50,482 nucleotides of DNA from Anoxybacillus ayderensis (GTDB taxonomy: Bacteria; Bacillota; Bacilli; Bacillales; Anoxybacillaceae), in the NCBI RefSeq assembly GCF_000833605.1, contig NZ_JXTG01000015.1:1-50482 (forward strand). Reading direction: 5' to 3'. The notes beneath the pieces were generated by a model. That model worked only from the letters and a program-made list of their open reading frames with translations. It did not search any database and was not told where the DNA came from. The position numbers were made by a program, and so were the translations under genes. This document shows, piece by piece, positions 1-10,723 of the stretch (positions are counted from its first letter, which is position 1; every line of letters begins with the position of its first letter).

Positions 1-361
<361 letters not shown>

Positions 362-455
362 GCACATGAGAAAAGCGGAGAACGGTTCTTGACGTAGTCA
401 AGAAAACATCTGAACTCCTGTTATCTAGTTTTGAAGGAATAATCCTTCATCATAT

Positions 456-575
<120 letters not shown>

Positions 576-578
576 AAG

Positions 579-612
579 AAAAGACCAAGACATTTAGTCT
601 TGGTCTTTTTAC
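579..612 (+). terminator. rRNA operon terminator
   Basis: A perfect 13-bp stem, AAAAGACCAAGAC (579-591) with GTCTTGGTCTTTT (597-609), has a 5-nt loop and a T run. It ends the left rRNA operon and shields csfB from read-through. Confidence 0.9.
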
Positions 613-655
613 TTTCGCTTTTGTTATACTCTCGCACCAAATGATCGTTTTCGAA

Positions 656-685
656 GTATATTGTTATATGAAACTGGGAAAACTG
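656..685 (+). promoter_or_regulatory. sigma-F-type promoter of csfB
   Basis: GTATA (656-660) and GGGAAAACTG (676-685) are 15 bp apart and fit the sigma-F consensus (GYWTA, then GGNNAWANTR). They lie just upstream of the csfB ribosome binding site. In B. subtilis csfB is switched on in the forespore by sigma-F. Confidence 0.75.
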
Positions 686-706
686 TTAGCGGGAGGTGGA
701 GAACAA

Positions 707-889
707 ATGTCTTATAAAGAAACTTGCATCGTATGTGATGGACAAAATAAAAAAGGGATTCATGTTTTTCATCATTTTATATGCATGGATTGTCATAACG
801 ATCTCATTCAAACGGAAACAAATGATGAAAAATACAAATTTTACGTTGATCGGCTGAAAAAAATAAGAGAGAATAAAATATATTCATAA
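707..889 (+). CDS. csfB: Anti-sigma factor CsfB (Gin)
   Basis: This 60-residue zinc-binding protein matches B. subtilis CsfB/Gin (64 aa). In that species it inhibits sigma-G in the early forespore and sigma-E in the late forespore. Two CxxC pairs are visible, C7-x2-C10 and C26-x2-C29, the zinc knuckles needed for function, and the end KFYVDRLKKI resembles the homologue. The start is the ATG at 707 behind a strong GGGAGGTGG site (691-699). A longer in-frame reading would run back through the 5S gene and is not real. The gene is monocistronic between two terminators. The xpaC and yaaN genes that follow it in B. subtilis are missing. Confidence 0.92.
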   Translation: MSYKETCIVCDGQNKKGIHVFHHFICMDCHNDLIQTETNDEKYKFYVDRLKKIRENKIYS

Positions 890-890
890 C

Positions 891-924
891 AAAAGGCCCC
901 TACTATGATTAGGGCCTGTTTTAT
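891..924 (+). terminator. Terminator after csfB
   Basis: AGGCCC (894-899) pairs with GGGCCT (912-917) across a 12-nt loop, followed by a T-rich stretch. Confidence 0.7.
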
Positions 925-969
925 TTTAATATAAATATATAAAAAACGTGAGCGAGGAAACGAATAAAG

Positions 970-2394
970 ATGGACCAAACGAAAACACCTCTATATACAC
1001 TTTTATGTGAACATACCTCGAGACAACCGATTTCATTTCACGTACCAGGGCATAAATATGGAGCTGTTTTTTATGAAGAGGCTCTTTCTACTTTTGTACC
1101 GTTGTTACATTTAGATGTAACGGAACTTTCGCATTTAGATGACTTGCATCATCCAACGGGAGCGATTGAAGAGGCGCAACAATTAGCGGCAAAACTGTAT
1201 GGGGTTAAACAGACATACTTTTTAGTTAACGGTTCTACTTCTGGTAATTTAGCAATGATTACAGCTGTATGTGAAAAAAATAAAAAAGTTATTGTACAAC
1301 GTAATTGCCATAAATCCATTTTACATGCGCTACATCTTGTTGGGGCAACACCGATTTTTATTTCCCCGGAATTTGATGAAGATGTTCGAGTGATGTCTTT
1401 TGTATCGTTTGAAACAATCTATAATACATTGCGTGAGCATTCGGATGCCGCTGCGCTCATTTTAACAAATCCAAACTATTATGGGATGTCTATTGATTTA
1501 ACAAAAATTATTCAATTGGCCCATTCTTATCGCATGCCTGTTTTAGTGGACGAGGCACATGGAGCTCATTTTGTGCTCGGGGAACCTTTTCCAAAATCGG
1601 CTGTTGAGTGTGGGGCAGACATTGTTGTACAATCAGCCCATAAAACACTTCCAGCTATGACAATGGGTTCTTTTTTGCACTTTAATAGTGATCTTATAGA
1701 TGAACGTACGTTAAGATACTTTTTGCAAGTTTTTCAAACAAGCAGCCCATCTTATCCAATTATGGCTTCGCTTGATTTGGCTCGCGCTTATGTTGCGCAA
1801 CAGACACGTGAAACGATTAATGAAATGGTTGAGCAAATTCAATTATTTAAGCAACAGTTGCGAGGAATTGAGGCAATTCATGTTGTAGAATCACAGCATC
1901 CACTCGTTCGAACAGACTTGTTAAAGATTACGCTACAAACACGCAGTGCACATTCAGGTTATGAGTTGCAACAGCTATTAGAAAGAAACGAAATTTTCAC
2001 AGAAATGGCTGATCCATATAACGTATTACTTGTTTATCCGCTTGCGAAAATCAAACAATTTCAAATGATTACAGAGCGAATAAAACGCGCGCTACAATCT
2101 ATCGGAAGCGAACGACAAAACGAACATGTACAAATTCAATTACCAAAGCATTGTCAAGCTGTAAGTTATGAATGGATTAAAGGTAAGCAAACAAAACAAG
2201 TGCAGCTTTATGATGCAGTCGGACGTGTTTGTGCTCAAATGGTTGTCCCTTATCCACCTGGGATTCCTATTTTACTTATTGGAGAAATTGTGACAAAGCA
2301 ACATATTGAGCTTATTCAATATTTGAAGCAAATGGGGGCATATTTTCAAACAGATATAAATGGGGATTATATCGAAGTTTTTGAGGAGGCTTAA
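970..2394 (+). CDS. yaaO: Orn/Lys/Arg decarboxylase family protein YaaO
   Basis: This 474-aa PLP enzyme belongs to the fold-type I Orn/Lys/Arg decarboxylase family and is close in length to B. subtilis YaaO (480 aa). Visible motifs are FHVPGHK near residue 23, NGSTSGN (87-93), the PLP-aspartate motif DEAHGAH (204-210) and the Schiff-base lysine in SAHK (K225). The C-terminal decarboxylase domain includes PYPPGIP. It probably decarboxylates a basic amino acid to a polyamine precursor; the substrate (arginine or lysine) cannot be read from sequence. The ATG start follows GAGGAA (955-960). The stop is one base before the tmk start, so the two are probably cotranscribed. Confidence 0.9.
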   Translation: MDQTKTPLYTLLCEHTSRQPISFHVPGHKYGAVFYEEALSTFVPLLHLDVTELSHLDDLHHPTGAIEEAQQLAAKLYGVKQTYFLVNGSTSGNLAMITAVCEKNKKVIVQRNCHKSILHALHLVGATPIFISPEFDEDVRVMSFVSFETIYNTLREHSDAAALILTNPNYYGMSIDLTKIIQLAHSYRMPVLVDEAHGAHFVLGEPFPKSAVECGADIVVQSAHKTLPAMTMGSFLHFNSDLIDERTLRYFLQVFQTSSPSYPIMASLDLARAYVAQQTRETINEMVEQIQLFKQQLRGIEAIHVVESQHPLVRTDLLKITLQTRSAHSGYELQQLLERNEIFTEMADPYNVLLVYPLAKIKQFQMITERIKRALQSIGSERQNEHVQIQLPKHCQAVSYEWIKGKQTKQVQLYDAVGRVCAQMVVPYPPGIPILLIGEIVTKQHIELIQYLKQMGAYFQTDINGDYIEVFEEA

Positions 2395-2395
2395 G

Positions 2396-3025
2396 ATGAA
2401 CTACTTATTTTTTTCATTTGAAGGTCCCGAGGGAGCAGGGAAAACAACGATCGTTCGCATGTTAACTGATTACTTAACGAAGCAACATGTTGACGTTATT
2501 GCGACGCGTGAGCCAGGGGGAATTGATATTGCCGAGCAAATTCGTTCCGTCATTTTGCATCCTAATAATAATCGAATGGATGCACGAACAGAAGCTTTAC
2601 TTTATGCAGCCGCAAGACGACAACATTTAGTTGAAAAAGTGATTCCTGCGTTGGAGGAAGGAAAAATCGTTCTTTGTGATCGCTTTATTGACAGTTCTCT
2701 CGCTTACCAAGGGGTCGCGCGTGGTTTAGGAATAGATGAGATATTGGCTATTAATGCGTTTGCGATTGAAAATTGGATGCCGACATTAACGATTTACTTT
2801 GATATTGATCCAGCGCTTGGGTTAGCGCGTATTCGCGAAAATGGATTAAGAGAAGTGAATCGACTTGATTTAGAGGAACTAGCGTTTCATGAGCGAGTGC
2901 GTGATGGATATATGATGTTATTAGATCGTTTTCCAAATCGCATAAAAAAAGTAGACGCTACTCAGTCGATAATCAAAGTATTTGAAGACGTACGGGCATT
3001 GATTGAGCCTTTTTTAAGAAAGTGA
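2396..3025 (+). CDS. tmk: Thymidylate kinase
   Basis: The enzyme phosphorylates dTMP to dTDP with ATP in DNA precursor synthesis. The 209-aa product has the P-loop GPEGAGKTT (10-18), the DR(F/Y) motif DRF at 95-97, and a LID region around [12 protein letters not shown], all typical of bacterial Tmk (212 aa in B. subtilis). The ATG at 2396 follows GAGGAGG (2383-2389); an upstream in-frame start would overlap yaaO and lacks a site. holB starts 10 bases after the stop. In B. subtilis the c-di-AMP receptor gene darA (yaaQ) and yaaR lie between tmk and holB; both are absent here. Confidence 0.96.
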   Translation: MNYLFFSFEGPEGAGKTTIVRMLTDYLTKQHVDVIATREPGGIDIAEQIRSVILHPNNNRMDARTEALLYAAARRQHLVEKVIPALEEGKIVLCDRFIDSSLAYQGVARGLGIDEILAINAFAIENWMPTLTIYFDIDPALGLARIRENGLREVNRLDLEELAFHERVRDGYMMLLDRFPNRIKKVDATQSIIKVFEDVRALIEPFLRK

Positions 3026-3035
3026 GAGGATCGTT

Positions 3036-4034
3036 ATGTCATGGAAAGCGCTCGAAACAAATCAACCACATGTAGCGAAAATGATTGTCAACAGTATAAG
3101 AAAAGGAAGAGTGGCTCATGCCTATTTATTTGAAGGACAAAAGGGGACAGGGAAAAAAGAAGCGGCTCTTTTATTCGCTAAGCGTTTGTTTTGTTTAACA
3201 AATGTACATGATGAACCTTGCGAAACATGTGTAAATTGTCGGCGGATTCAATCTGGTAATCACCCAGACGTTCATCTTGTTGTTCCTGATGGAAACTCAA
3301 TTAAAAAACAACAAATTGAGCAGCTGCAAGAGGAGTTTACAAAAACGGCTGTTGAATCGAATCGCAAGCTATACATCATTGAGCATGCTGATCAGATGAC
3401 CGTTCAAGCAGCGAATAGTTTATTAAAATTTTTAGAGGAACCGTCAGCAAAAACGGTGGCCATTTTATTAACAGAGCAATTACATCGCATACTCCCAACG
3501 ATTGTTTCACGTTGTCAAGTTATTTCTTTCCATACATTACCGACGGAACAAATATACGCTTATTTACAACAACAAGGTGTACCACGGGAGCTAGCCATAT
3601 TAGCTGCCAGATTAACAAATAATGTGCAAGAAGCTTTTCAGTTAAGTCAAGATGATTGGTTTGCACAAGCACGAAAAATAGTGATACAATTATATGAAGC
3701 ATTAAACAAGCAATATGTCCAAGCGTTGCTCGTTATTCAACAACATTGGCTTAGTCATTTTACAAATAAAGAACAAATGAGCATGGGGTTAGACTTATTA
3801 TTATATTTATATAAAGATTTGTTATATGTGTTACTAGGAGAAGAACAACAAATTGCATACGATGATTGCATAAATGAATTTCGGCGGTCGCGTTTTCTTT
3901 ATTCTGAAAAGCAAATTGCTCAACATATGAAGGCCATTTTACAAGCAAAAGCGCGGTTGCATACGAATATGAATCCGCAGCTTTTAATGGAACAGTTAGT
4001 ATTGCAGTTGCGGGAGGGATCTGCATTTGTATGA
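3036..4034 (+). CDS. holB: DNA polymerase III delta' subunit
   Basis: This is a clamp-loader subunit that helps load the beta clamp on DNA. The 332-aa protein has a P-loop-like GQKGTGK (34-40), the four-cysteine zinc module C53, C62, C65, C68, and the SRC motif (158-160) that supplies the arginine finger. Length matches B. subtilis HolB (329 aa). The ATG follows GTGAGAGG. The end overlaps the TTG start of ricT by 8 bases, which suggests translational coupling. Confidence 0.94.
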   Translation: MSWKALETNQPHVAKMIVNSIRKGRVAHAYLFEGQKGTGKKEAALLFAKRLFCLTNVHDEPCETCVNCRRIQSGNHPDVHLVVPDGNSIKKQQIEQLQEEFTKTAVESNRKLYIIEHADQMTVQAANSLLKFLEEPSAKTVAILLTEQLHRILPTIVSRCQVISFHTLPTEQIYAYLQQQGVPRELAILAARLTNNVQEAFQLSQDDWFAQARKIVIQLYEALNKQYVQALLVIQQHWLSHFTNKEQMSMGLDLLLYLYKDLLYVLLGEEQQIAYDDCINEFRRSRFLYSEKQIAQHMKAILQAKARLHTNMNPQLLMEQLVLQLREGSAFV

Positions 4035-4854
4035 AGTTGTAGGCGTTCGTTTTAAGAAAGCAGGAAAGATTTATTATTTTGATCCTGGAGATTTACCGAT
4101 TTCAAACGGTGATTATGTCATTGTTGAAACCGTTCGCGGCATTGAATTTGGAAAGGTTGTTGTCGCTAAAAAACAAGTTGATGAAAAAGATATTGTTTTG
4201 CCATTGAAAAAAGTGATTCGCATGGCTGATCAAAAAGATAAGCTTATTGTAGAGGAAAATAAAAAGGCAGCCGAAGAAGCATACGACATTTGCTTAAAAA
4301 AAGTAGAAGAACACGGGCTGGAAATGAAGCTTGTCGATGTCGAGTATACATTCGACCGCAATAAAATCATTTTTTATTTTACGGCTGATGGACGAGTCGA
4401 TTTTCGCGAGCTTGTTAAAGATTTAGCAGCTATTTTTCGCACAAGAATTGAGTTGAGACAAATTGGTGTACGTGATGAAGCGAAAATGTTAGGTGGTATC
4501 GGACCATGCGGACGCATGCTTTGTTGTTCGACGTTTTTAGGTGACTTTGATCCTGTTTCTATAAAAATGGCGAAAGATCAAAATTTATCATTAAATCCGA
4601 CAAAAATATCAGGATTATGTGGTCGATTAATGTGTTGTTTAAAATATGAAAACGACGAATACGAAACAGCGAAAGAACAGTTGCCGGATTTAGGGGAAAT
4701 GATCGAAACGCCTCTTGGACTAGGGAAAGTTGTTGGTTTGAACATTTTAGAACGAGTGTTACAAGTGGAGTTAGTCGAAAAAGATCGGGTCGTTGAGTAT
4801 ACGATTGACGAATTATTAAAGGAAAAAGTTCTTCCTACTCAAGCCACAGAGTGA
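4027..4854 (+). CDS. ricT: RicT (YaaT), PSP1-domain protein of the RicAFT complex
   Basis: The 275-aa product is nearly identical in layout to B. subtilis YaaT. That protein works with YlbF and YmcA in a complex that carries iron-sulfur clusters, promotes Spo0A phosphorylation and assists RNase Y maturation of mRNAs. The PSP1 domain spans about residues 60-145. Cysteines 161, 166, 167, 198, 203 and 204, in GPCGRMLCC and GLCGRLMCC, are the likely cluster ligands. The start is a TTG that overlaps the end of holB and sits behind GGGAGGG (4012-4018); it reproduces the known N-terminus MYEVVGVRFKKAG. yabA follows 15 bases later. Confidence 0.93.
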   Translation: MYEVVGVRFKKAGKIYYFDPGDLPISNGDYVIVETVRGIEFGKVVVAKKQVDEKDIVLPLKKVIRMADQKDKLIVEENKKAAEEAYDICLKKVEEHGLEMKLVDVEYTFDRNKIIFYFTADGRVDFRELVKDLAAIFRTRIELRQIGVRDEAKMLGGIGPCGRMLCCSTFLGDFDPVSIKMAKDQNLSLNPTKISGLCGRLMCCLKYENDEYETAKEQLPDLGEMIETPLGLGKVVGLNILERVLQVELVEKDRVVEYTIDELLKEKVLPTQATE

Positions 4855-4869
4855 TGGGGTGGATGGCGC

Positions 4870-5217
4870 GTGAATAAAAAAGAGATTTTCCAATCTGTAA
4901 CGAGCATCGAGGAACAAATTGCTCATTTATATAAACAGCTAGGTGAGTTGAAAAGCTATCTTGGAGAGTTAATTGAAGAAAATCATCGCCTCCAAGTTGA
5001 AAATGATCATTTGCGCAGACGGCTCGAACAGTTGTCTGAGCGAAAAGTCGAACAAGGCAAAAAACAAACGAAAGAAAAATTAGTTGATATTGGTGAAGGA
5101 TACGACAACTTAGCTCGTCTGTACCAAGAAGGCTTTCACATTTGCAATGTACATTACGGAAGTTTACGGACCGATGGGGATTGTTTATTTTGTTTGTCAT
5201 TTTTAAATAAAAAATAG
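4870..5217 (+). CDS. yabA: Replication initiation control protein YabA
   Basis: YabA binds DnaA and the beta clamp DnaN and limits re-initiation of chromosome replication. The 115-aa product has an N-terminal leucine-rich coiled coil (about 10-60), a variable linker and a conserved C-terminal zinc domain beginning [23 protein letters not shown]. Candidate ligands are H90, C92, H95, C105 and C108. The start is GTG at 4870. It is the last gene of the yaaO-tmk-holB-ricT-yabA run, and its stop lies inside the first arm of a terminator. Confidence 0.93.
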   Translation: MNKKEIFQSVTSIEEQIAHLYKQLGELKSYLGELIEENHRLQVENDHLRRRLEQLSERKVEQGKKQTKEKLVDIGEGYDNLARLYQEGFHICNVHYGSLRTDGDCLFCLSFLNKK

Positions 5218-5252
5218 CCTTTCTGACGAATGGTCTGGAAAGGCTATTTTGT
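5211..5252 (+). terminator. Terminator after yabA
   Basis: A 13-bp stem (5211-5223 with 5238-5250, AAAATAGCCTTTC and its complement) ends in a T run. Confidence 0.88.
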
Positions 5253-5272
5253 CGTAGAAAGAGGGATTGTAT

Positions 5273-6007
5273 ATGTTGCGTGAGGATGAAAGACTCGATT
5301 ATTTGCTAGCAGAAGATATGAAAATTATTCAAAGTCCATCCGTATTTGCTTTTTCACTTGACGCGGTGTTGTTGGCCAATTTTGTATACGTTCCGATTCA
5401 AAAAGGAAATTTAGTTGACTTATGTACAGGGAATGGAGTCATTCCACTATTGTTAAGCAAACGAACGAAAGGGAAAATGATTGGGGTAGAAATTCAAGAA
5501 AAAATTTATGATATGGCGAAACGAAGCGTACAATACAACAAATTAGAGGAGCAAATTGAAATCATTCACGGTGACATTAAAGATATGCCTGCTCATCTTG
5601 GGTATAGTAAGTTTGATGTTGTGACGTGCAATCCTCCGTATTTCCCAACACCAAACGAAGAAGAAATGAATAAAAATGAACATTTCGCGATTGCGCGCCA
5701 TGAAATTTACTGCACGTTAGAAGATGTCATTCGCGTAAGCAGTCAATTGCTCAAACAAGGTGGAAAGGCCGCTTTCGTTCACCGCCCTGAGCGGTTGTTA
5801 GATATCGTTACGTTTATGCGACAATATCGTTTAGAACCGAAACGGTTGCGTTTTGTTTATCCAAAACAGGGAAAGGAAGCGAACACCATTTTAATTGAAG
5901 GAACGAAAGACGGCAATAAAGGGTTGAAAATATTACCTCCTCTCTTTGTATACGAACAAAATGGAGAGTATACGAGCGAGTTAAAACATATTTTATACGG
6001 GGAATGA
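5273..6007 (+). CDS. trmN6: tRNA m6A37 methyltransferase TrmN6 family (YabB)
   Basis: This SAM-dependent methyltransferase is homologous to YabB/YfiC, the family that methylates A37 of valine tRNA. The 244-aa protein has motif I DLCTGNG (49-55) and the amino-methyltransferase motif NPPYF (120-124). ATG at 5273 is preferred over an in-frame TTG at 5267 because the GAGG site (5261-5264) is 8 bases from the ATG and only 2 from the TTG. The stop is 6 bases before rsmI, so they form an operon. The GIY-YIG gene yazA that lies between them in B. subtilis is missing. Confidence 0.88.
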   Translation: MLREDERLDYLLAEDMKIIQSPSVFAFSLDAVLLANFVYVPIQKGNLVDLCTGNGVIPLLLSKRTKGKMIGVEIQEKIYDMAKRSVQYNKLEEQIEIIHGDIKDMPAHLGYSKFDVVTCNPPYFPTPNEEEMNKNEHFAIARHEIYCTLEDVIRVSSQLLKQGGKAAFVHRPERLLDIVTFMRQYRLEPKRLRFVYPKQGKEANTILIEGTKDGNKGLKILPPLFVYEQNGEYTSELKHILYGE

Positions 6008-6013
6008 GATGAG

Positions 6014-6880
6014 ATGAACGAACAAAAAAGTTTTATTGAAGAAGATGAAAAAGGAATTTTGTACATCGTCCCGACGCCGATCGGCAATTTAGAAGACATC
6101 ACGTTGCGTGCGATTGAAACGTTACGAACAGTAGATTTCATTGCGGCTGAAGATACACGGCAAACGAAGAAATTGCTTAATCATTTCGATATTCATACGC
6201 CGCTTGTTAGTTACCATGAACATAATAAACAATCGCGAGGAGAGCATATTATTGCTTCTCTATTACAAGGGAAACATATCGCTTTAGTGAGTGATGCTGG
6301 AACGCCAACGATTTCCGACCCAGGCCATGAGCTTGTAGTTGAAGCGTTACGTGCACAATGTAAAGTTGTTCCTCTTCCTGGTGCGAATGCGGCCATTACC
6401 GCGTTAACAGCCTCTGGATTACCGACAAATCATTTTTATTTTTATGGTTTTTTATCGCGGCATAAGAAAGAAAAGAAAAAAGAGCTGGAGCAATTAAAAC
6501 ATATAAAAGATACGCTTATTTTTTACGAAGCGCCGCATCGTCTTCAAGAAACGTTAACGGTCATGTATCATATATTTGGCAATCGACAAATGGCTGTGGC
6601 GCGCGAGCTAACGAAAAAATTTGAACAGTTTATTCGCGGAACGATAGAAGAAGTGATGCATTGGGCAGAACATCATGAAGTTCGCGGAGAGTTTTGTCTT
6701 CTTGTTGAAGGAAATCACATATATGATGAAGAACCGATATGGTGGAATGATTTAACTATTGTTGAACATGTAAATTATTATATAGAAGCGAAGCAATATA
6801 CATCGAAAGAAGCGATTAAACAAGTAGCAAAAGATCGCCAATTACCGAAGCGGGATGTGTATGAGGCGTATCATAAGTAA
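6014..6880 (+). CDS. rsmI: 16S rRNA 2'-O-ribose C1402 methyltransferase
   Basis: RsmI methylates the ribose of C1402 in the decoding centre of 16S rRNA. The 288-aa tetrapyrrole-methylase-fold protein has the N-terminal LYIVPTPIGNLEDITLRA, AAEDTRQT, SDAGTPTISDPG and PGANAAITAL motifs of the family (YabC in B. subtilis, 292 aa). The ATG follows GAATGAGATGAG, a weak site typical of a coupled second gene. It ends at a bidirectional terminator shared with abrB. Confidence 0.93.
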   Translation: MNEQKSFIEEDEKGILYIVPTPIGNLEDITLRAIETLRTVDFIAAEDTRQTKKLLNHFDIHTPLVSYHEHNKQSRGEHIIASLLQGKHIALVSDAGTPTISDPGHELVVEALRAQCKVVPLPGANAAITALTASGLPTNHFYFYGFLSRHKKEKKKELEQLKHIKDTLIFYEAPHRLQETLTVMYHIFGNRQMAVARELTKKFEQFIRGTIEEVMHWAEHHEVRGEFCLLVEGNHIYDEEPIWWNDLTIVEHVNYYIEAKQYTSKEAIKQVAKDRQLPKRDVYEAYHK

Positions 6881-6916
6881 AAAAAGTTTCTCTAGAAAAG
6901 TCTAGAGAAACTTTTT
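6881..6916. terminator. Bidirectional terminator between rsmI and abrB
   Basis: A perfect 16-bp stem (6881-6896 with 6901-6916) has a 4-nt loop. It is rich in A on the left and T on the right, so it can end transcripts from both convergent genes. Confidence 0.92.
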
Positions 6917-7199
6917 ATTTTGATTGTTGAAGAAGGTTTTGAATTTCTTGTAATAACGTTTCTGCGCCTTCTTTGCTTAAAATGATTTTTCCATCTGCAA
7001 GCTTAAAGTTGTCGTCAGATACTTCCCCAGTTACTACGCAAGTCATGTTTGGTTTGTATTTTTTCAAAATGATACGCTCATCATCTACATAAATTTCTAA
7101 TGCATCTTTTTCTGCAATACCTAATGTGCGGCGCAATTCGATTGGAATAACTACACGACCTAACTCATCGACTTTACGAACAATACCTGTTGATTTCAT
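6915..7199 (-). CDS. abrB: Transition-state regulator AbrB
   Basis: AbrB is a global DNA-binding regulator that represses post-exponential genes during growth and is shut off by Spo0A~P. The 94-aa product is nearly identical to B. subtilis AbrB. It has an N-terminal swapped-hairpin DNA-binding domain (MKSTGIVRKVDELGRVVIP) and a C-terminal multimerization region. The minus-strand ATG follows AAGGAGAGG. It is the only gene here that reads against the rest. A sigma-A promoter and two Spo0A boxes lie directly upstream, as in B. subtilis. Confidence 0.97.
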   Translation of the reverse strand: MKSTGIVRKVDELGRVVIPIELRRTLGIAEKDALEIYVDDERIILKKYKPNMTCVVTGEVSDDNFKLADGKIILSKEGAETLLQEIQNLLQQSK

Positions 7200-7221
7200 C
7201 TTTATTCTCCTCTCCTTTTTT

Positions 7222-7281
7222 CGTCAATATTCGACAAAATCTCTATGGATTTATCATAACAACTTTTCCATTAAGCGTCAA
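7222..7281 (-). promoter_or_regulatory. abrB promoter with downstream Spo0A boxes
   Basis: On the minus strand, TTGACG (7276-7281) and TATGAT (7253-7258) are 17 bp apart. Just downstream lie TGTCGAA (7230-7236) and a TTGACGAA-like second box (near 7222-7229). This matches the B. subtilis abrB promoter, where Spo0A~P bound just downstream of the start site represses transcription. Confidence 0.85.
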
Positions 7282-7339
7282 TCCTTTTATATGCAACAAT
7301 AAAAAAAAATGTATGATTTACATGTAGCTGCATATAAAA

Positions 7340-9633
<2,294 letters not shown>

Positions 9634-9635
<2 letters not shown>

Positions 9636-9667
9636 AGAGGTGTTGCAAAAACACCTCTTTGTTTCTA
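9634..9667 (+). terminator. Terminator after metS
   Basis: AAAGAGGTGTT (9634-9644) pairs with AACACCTCTTT (9650-9660), followed by a T-rich tail. It overlaps the metS stop codon. Confidence 0.88.
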
Positions 9668-9751
9668 TTTTGTAATGTAATTGTTATATAGCTGTGATTT
9701 ATGTAACGGGATTGTGTGGTAAACTGAACATCGGAAGAAAAGAGGGGTTAT

Positions 9752-10519
9752 ATGTTATTTGATACACATGCACATTTAAATGCGACACAATTTAACGAAG
9801 ATGTTGAACAAGTAATTGAACGAGCGCGTGCAGAAAGTGTGTCACATATTGTTGTTGTCGGCTTTGATCGACCAACTATTCAACGGGCAATGGAGTTAGC
9901 AGAGCAATATTCTTTTATTTACGCAGCTGTCGGATGGCACCCTGTCGATGCGATTCATATGACTGATGAAGATCTCATCATGATTGAGCGTTTGGCTGCG
10001 CATCCGAAAGTTGTCGCGCTCGGTGAAATGGGGCTTGACTATTATTGGGATCAATCACCGAAAGACGTACAAAAGGAAGTATTTCGAAAACAAATTCGTT
10101 TAGCGAAAAAAGTAAAGTTGCCGATTATTATACATAATCGCGATGCGACAGCCGATATTGTTGATATTTTACGAGAAGAGCGCGCTGAGGAAGTCGGAGG
10201 CGTGATGCATTGTTTTAGCGGAAGCATAGAAGTGGCGCGTCAATGTATGGATATGAATTTTTATATTTCGTTTGGCGGTCCTGTGACGTTTAAAAATGCC
10301 AAAAAACCGAAAGAAGTGGCGAAAGAAATTCCGCTTGATCGGTTGCTTATTGAAACGGACTGTCCGTATTTAACGCCACATCCGTTTCGAGGAAAACGGA
10401 ATGAACCGAGCTACGTCAAATATATTGCCGAAGCGATCGCCGAATTAAAAGGTTTATCTTTTGGAGAAGTCGCCCAAAAAACGTCCGACAATGCGAAGCG
10501 ATTATTCGGCATCATTTGA
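9752..10519 (+). CDS. yabD: TatD family metal-dependent hydrolase/DNase (YabD)
   Basis: This amidohydrolase-fold protein belongs to the TatD nuclease family (255 aa, the B. subtilis length). The metal ligands can be traced: H6 and H8 in DTHAHL, E92 in GEMGLDYYWD, H128 in IIIHNRD, H153 in MHCFSG and D203 in ETDCPYL. Members cleave DNA and may act in repair or turnover; the true substrate is uncertain. The ATG follows AAGAGGGG. An extended -10 TGGTAAACT (9717-9725) just upstream may be its promoter. Confidence 0.9.
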   Translation: MLFDTHAHLNATQFNEDVEQVIERARAESVSHIVVVGFDRPTIQRAMELAEQYSFIYAAVGWHPVDAIHMTDEDLIMIERLAAHPKVVALGEMGLDYYWDQSPKDVQKEVFRKQIRLAKKVKLPIIIHNRDATADIVDILREERAEEVGGVMHCFSGSIEVARQCMDMNFYISFGGPVTFKNAKKPKEVAKEIPLDRLLIETDCPYLTPHPFRGKRNEPSYVKYIAEAIAELKGLSFGEVAQKTSDNAKRLFGII

Positions 10520-10540
10520 TAGAGAATCGTGTCGATAATT

Positions 10541-10628
10541 AGGAAGACTTGTCTAAAGAAAAGATGAAACGAGATTGTTCTACAACTTTTTTTGCAAGCA
10601 TACAATAAGCTTGTCGACAAGTCTTCCT
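10541..10628. repeat. 13-bp inverted repeat between tatD and yabE
   Basis: AGGAAGACTTGTC (10541-10553) is repeated in perfect inverted form as GACAAGTCTTCCT (10616-10628), with 62 bases between. The right arm also overlaps a 12-bp palindrome CTTGTCGACAAG (10610-10621), allowing two exclusive RNA folds. No T run follows. The role is unknown. Confidence 0.6.
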
Positions 10629-10723
10629 TCCCTTATGAAAGAATATTTTGAATAATAGATAATAAGCTTCATAGAAAGGGAGGGTCGTCGCGATCATCTA
10701 TCGGAAAAGGAGGCGTTTTTATT

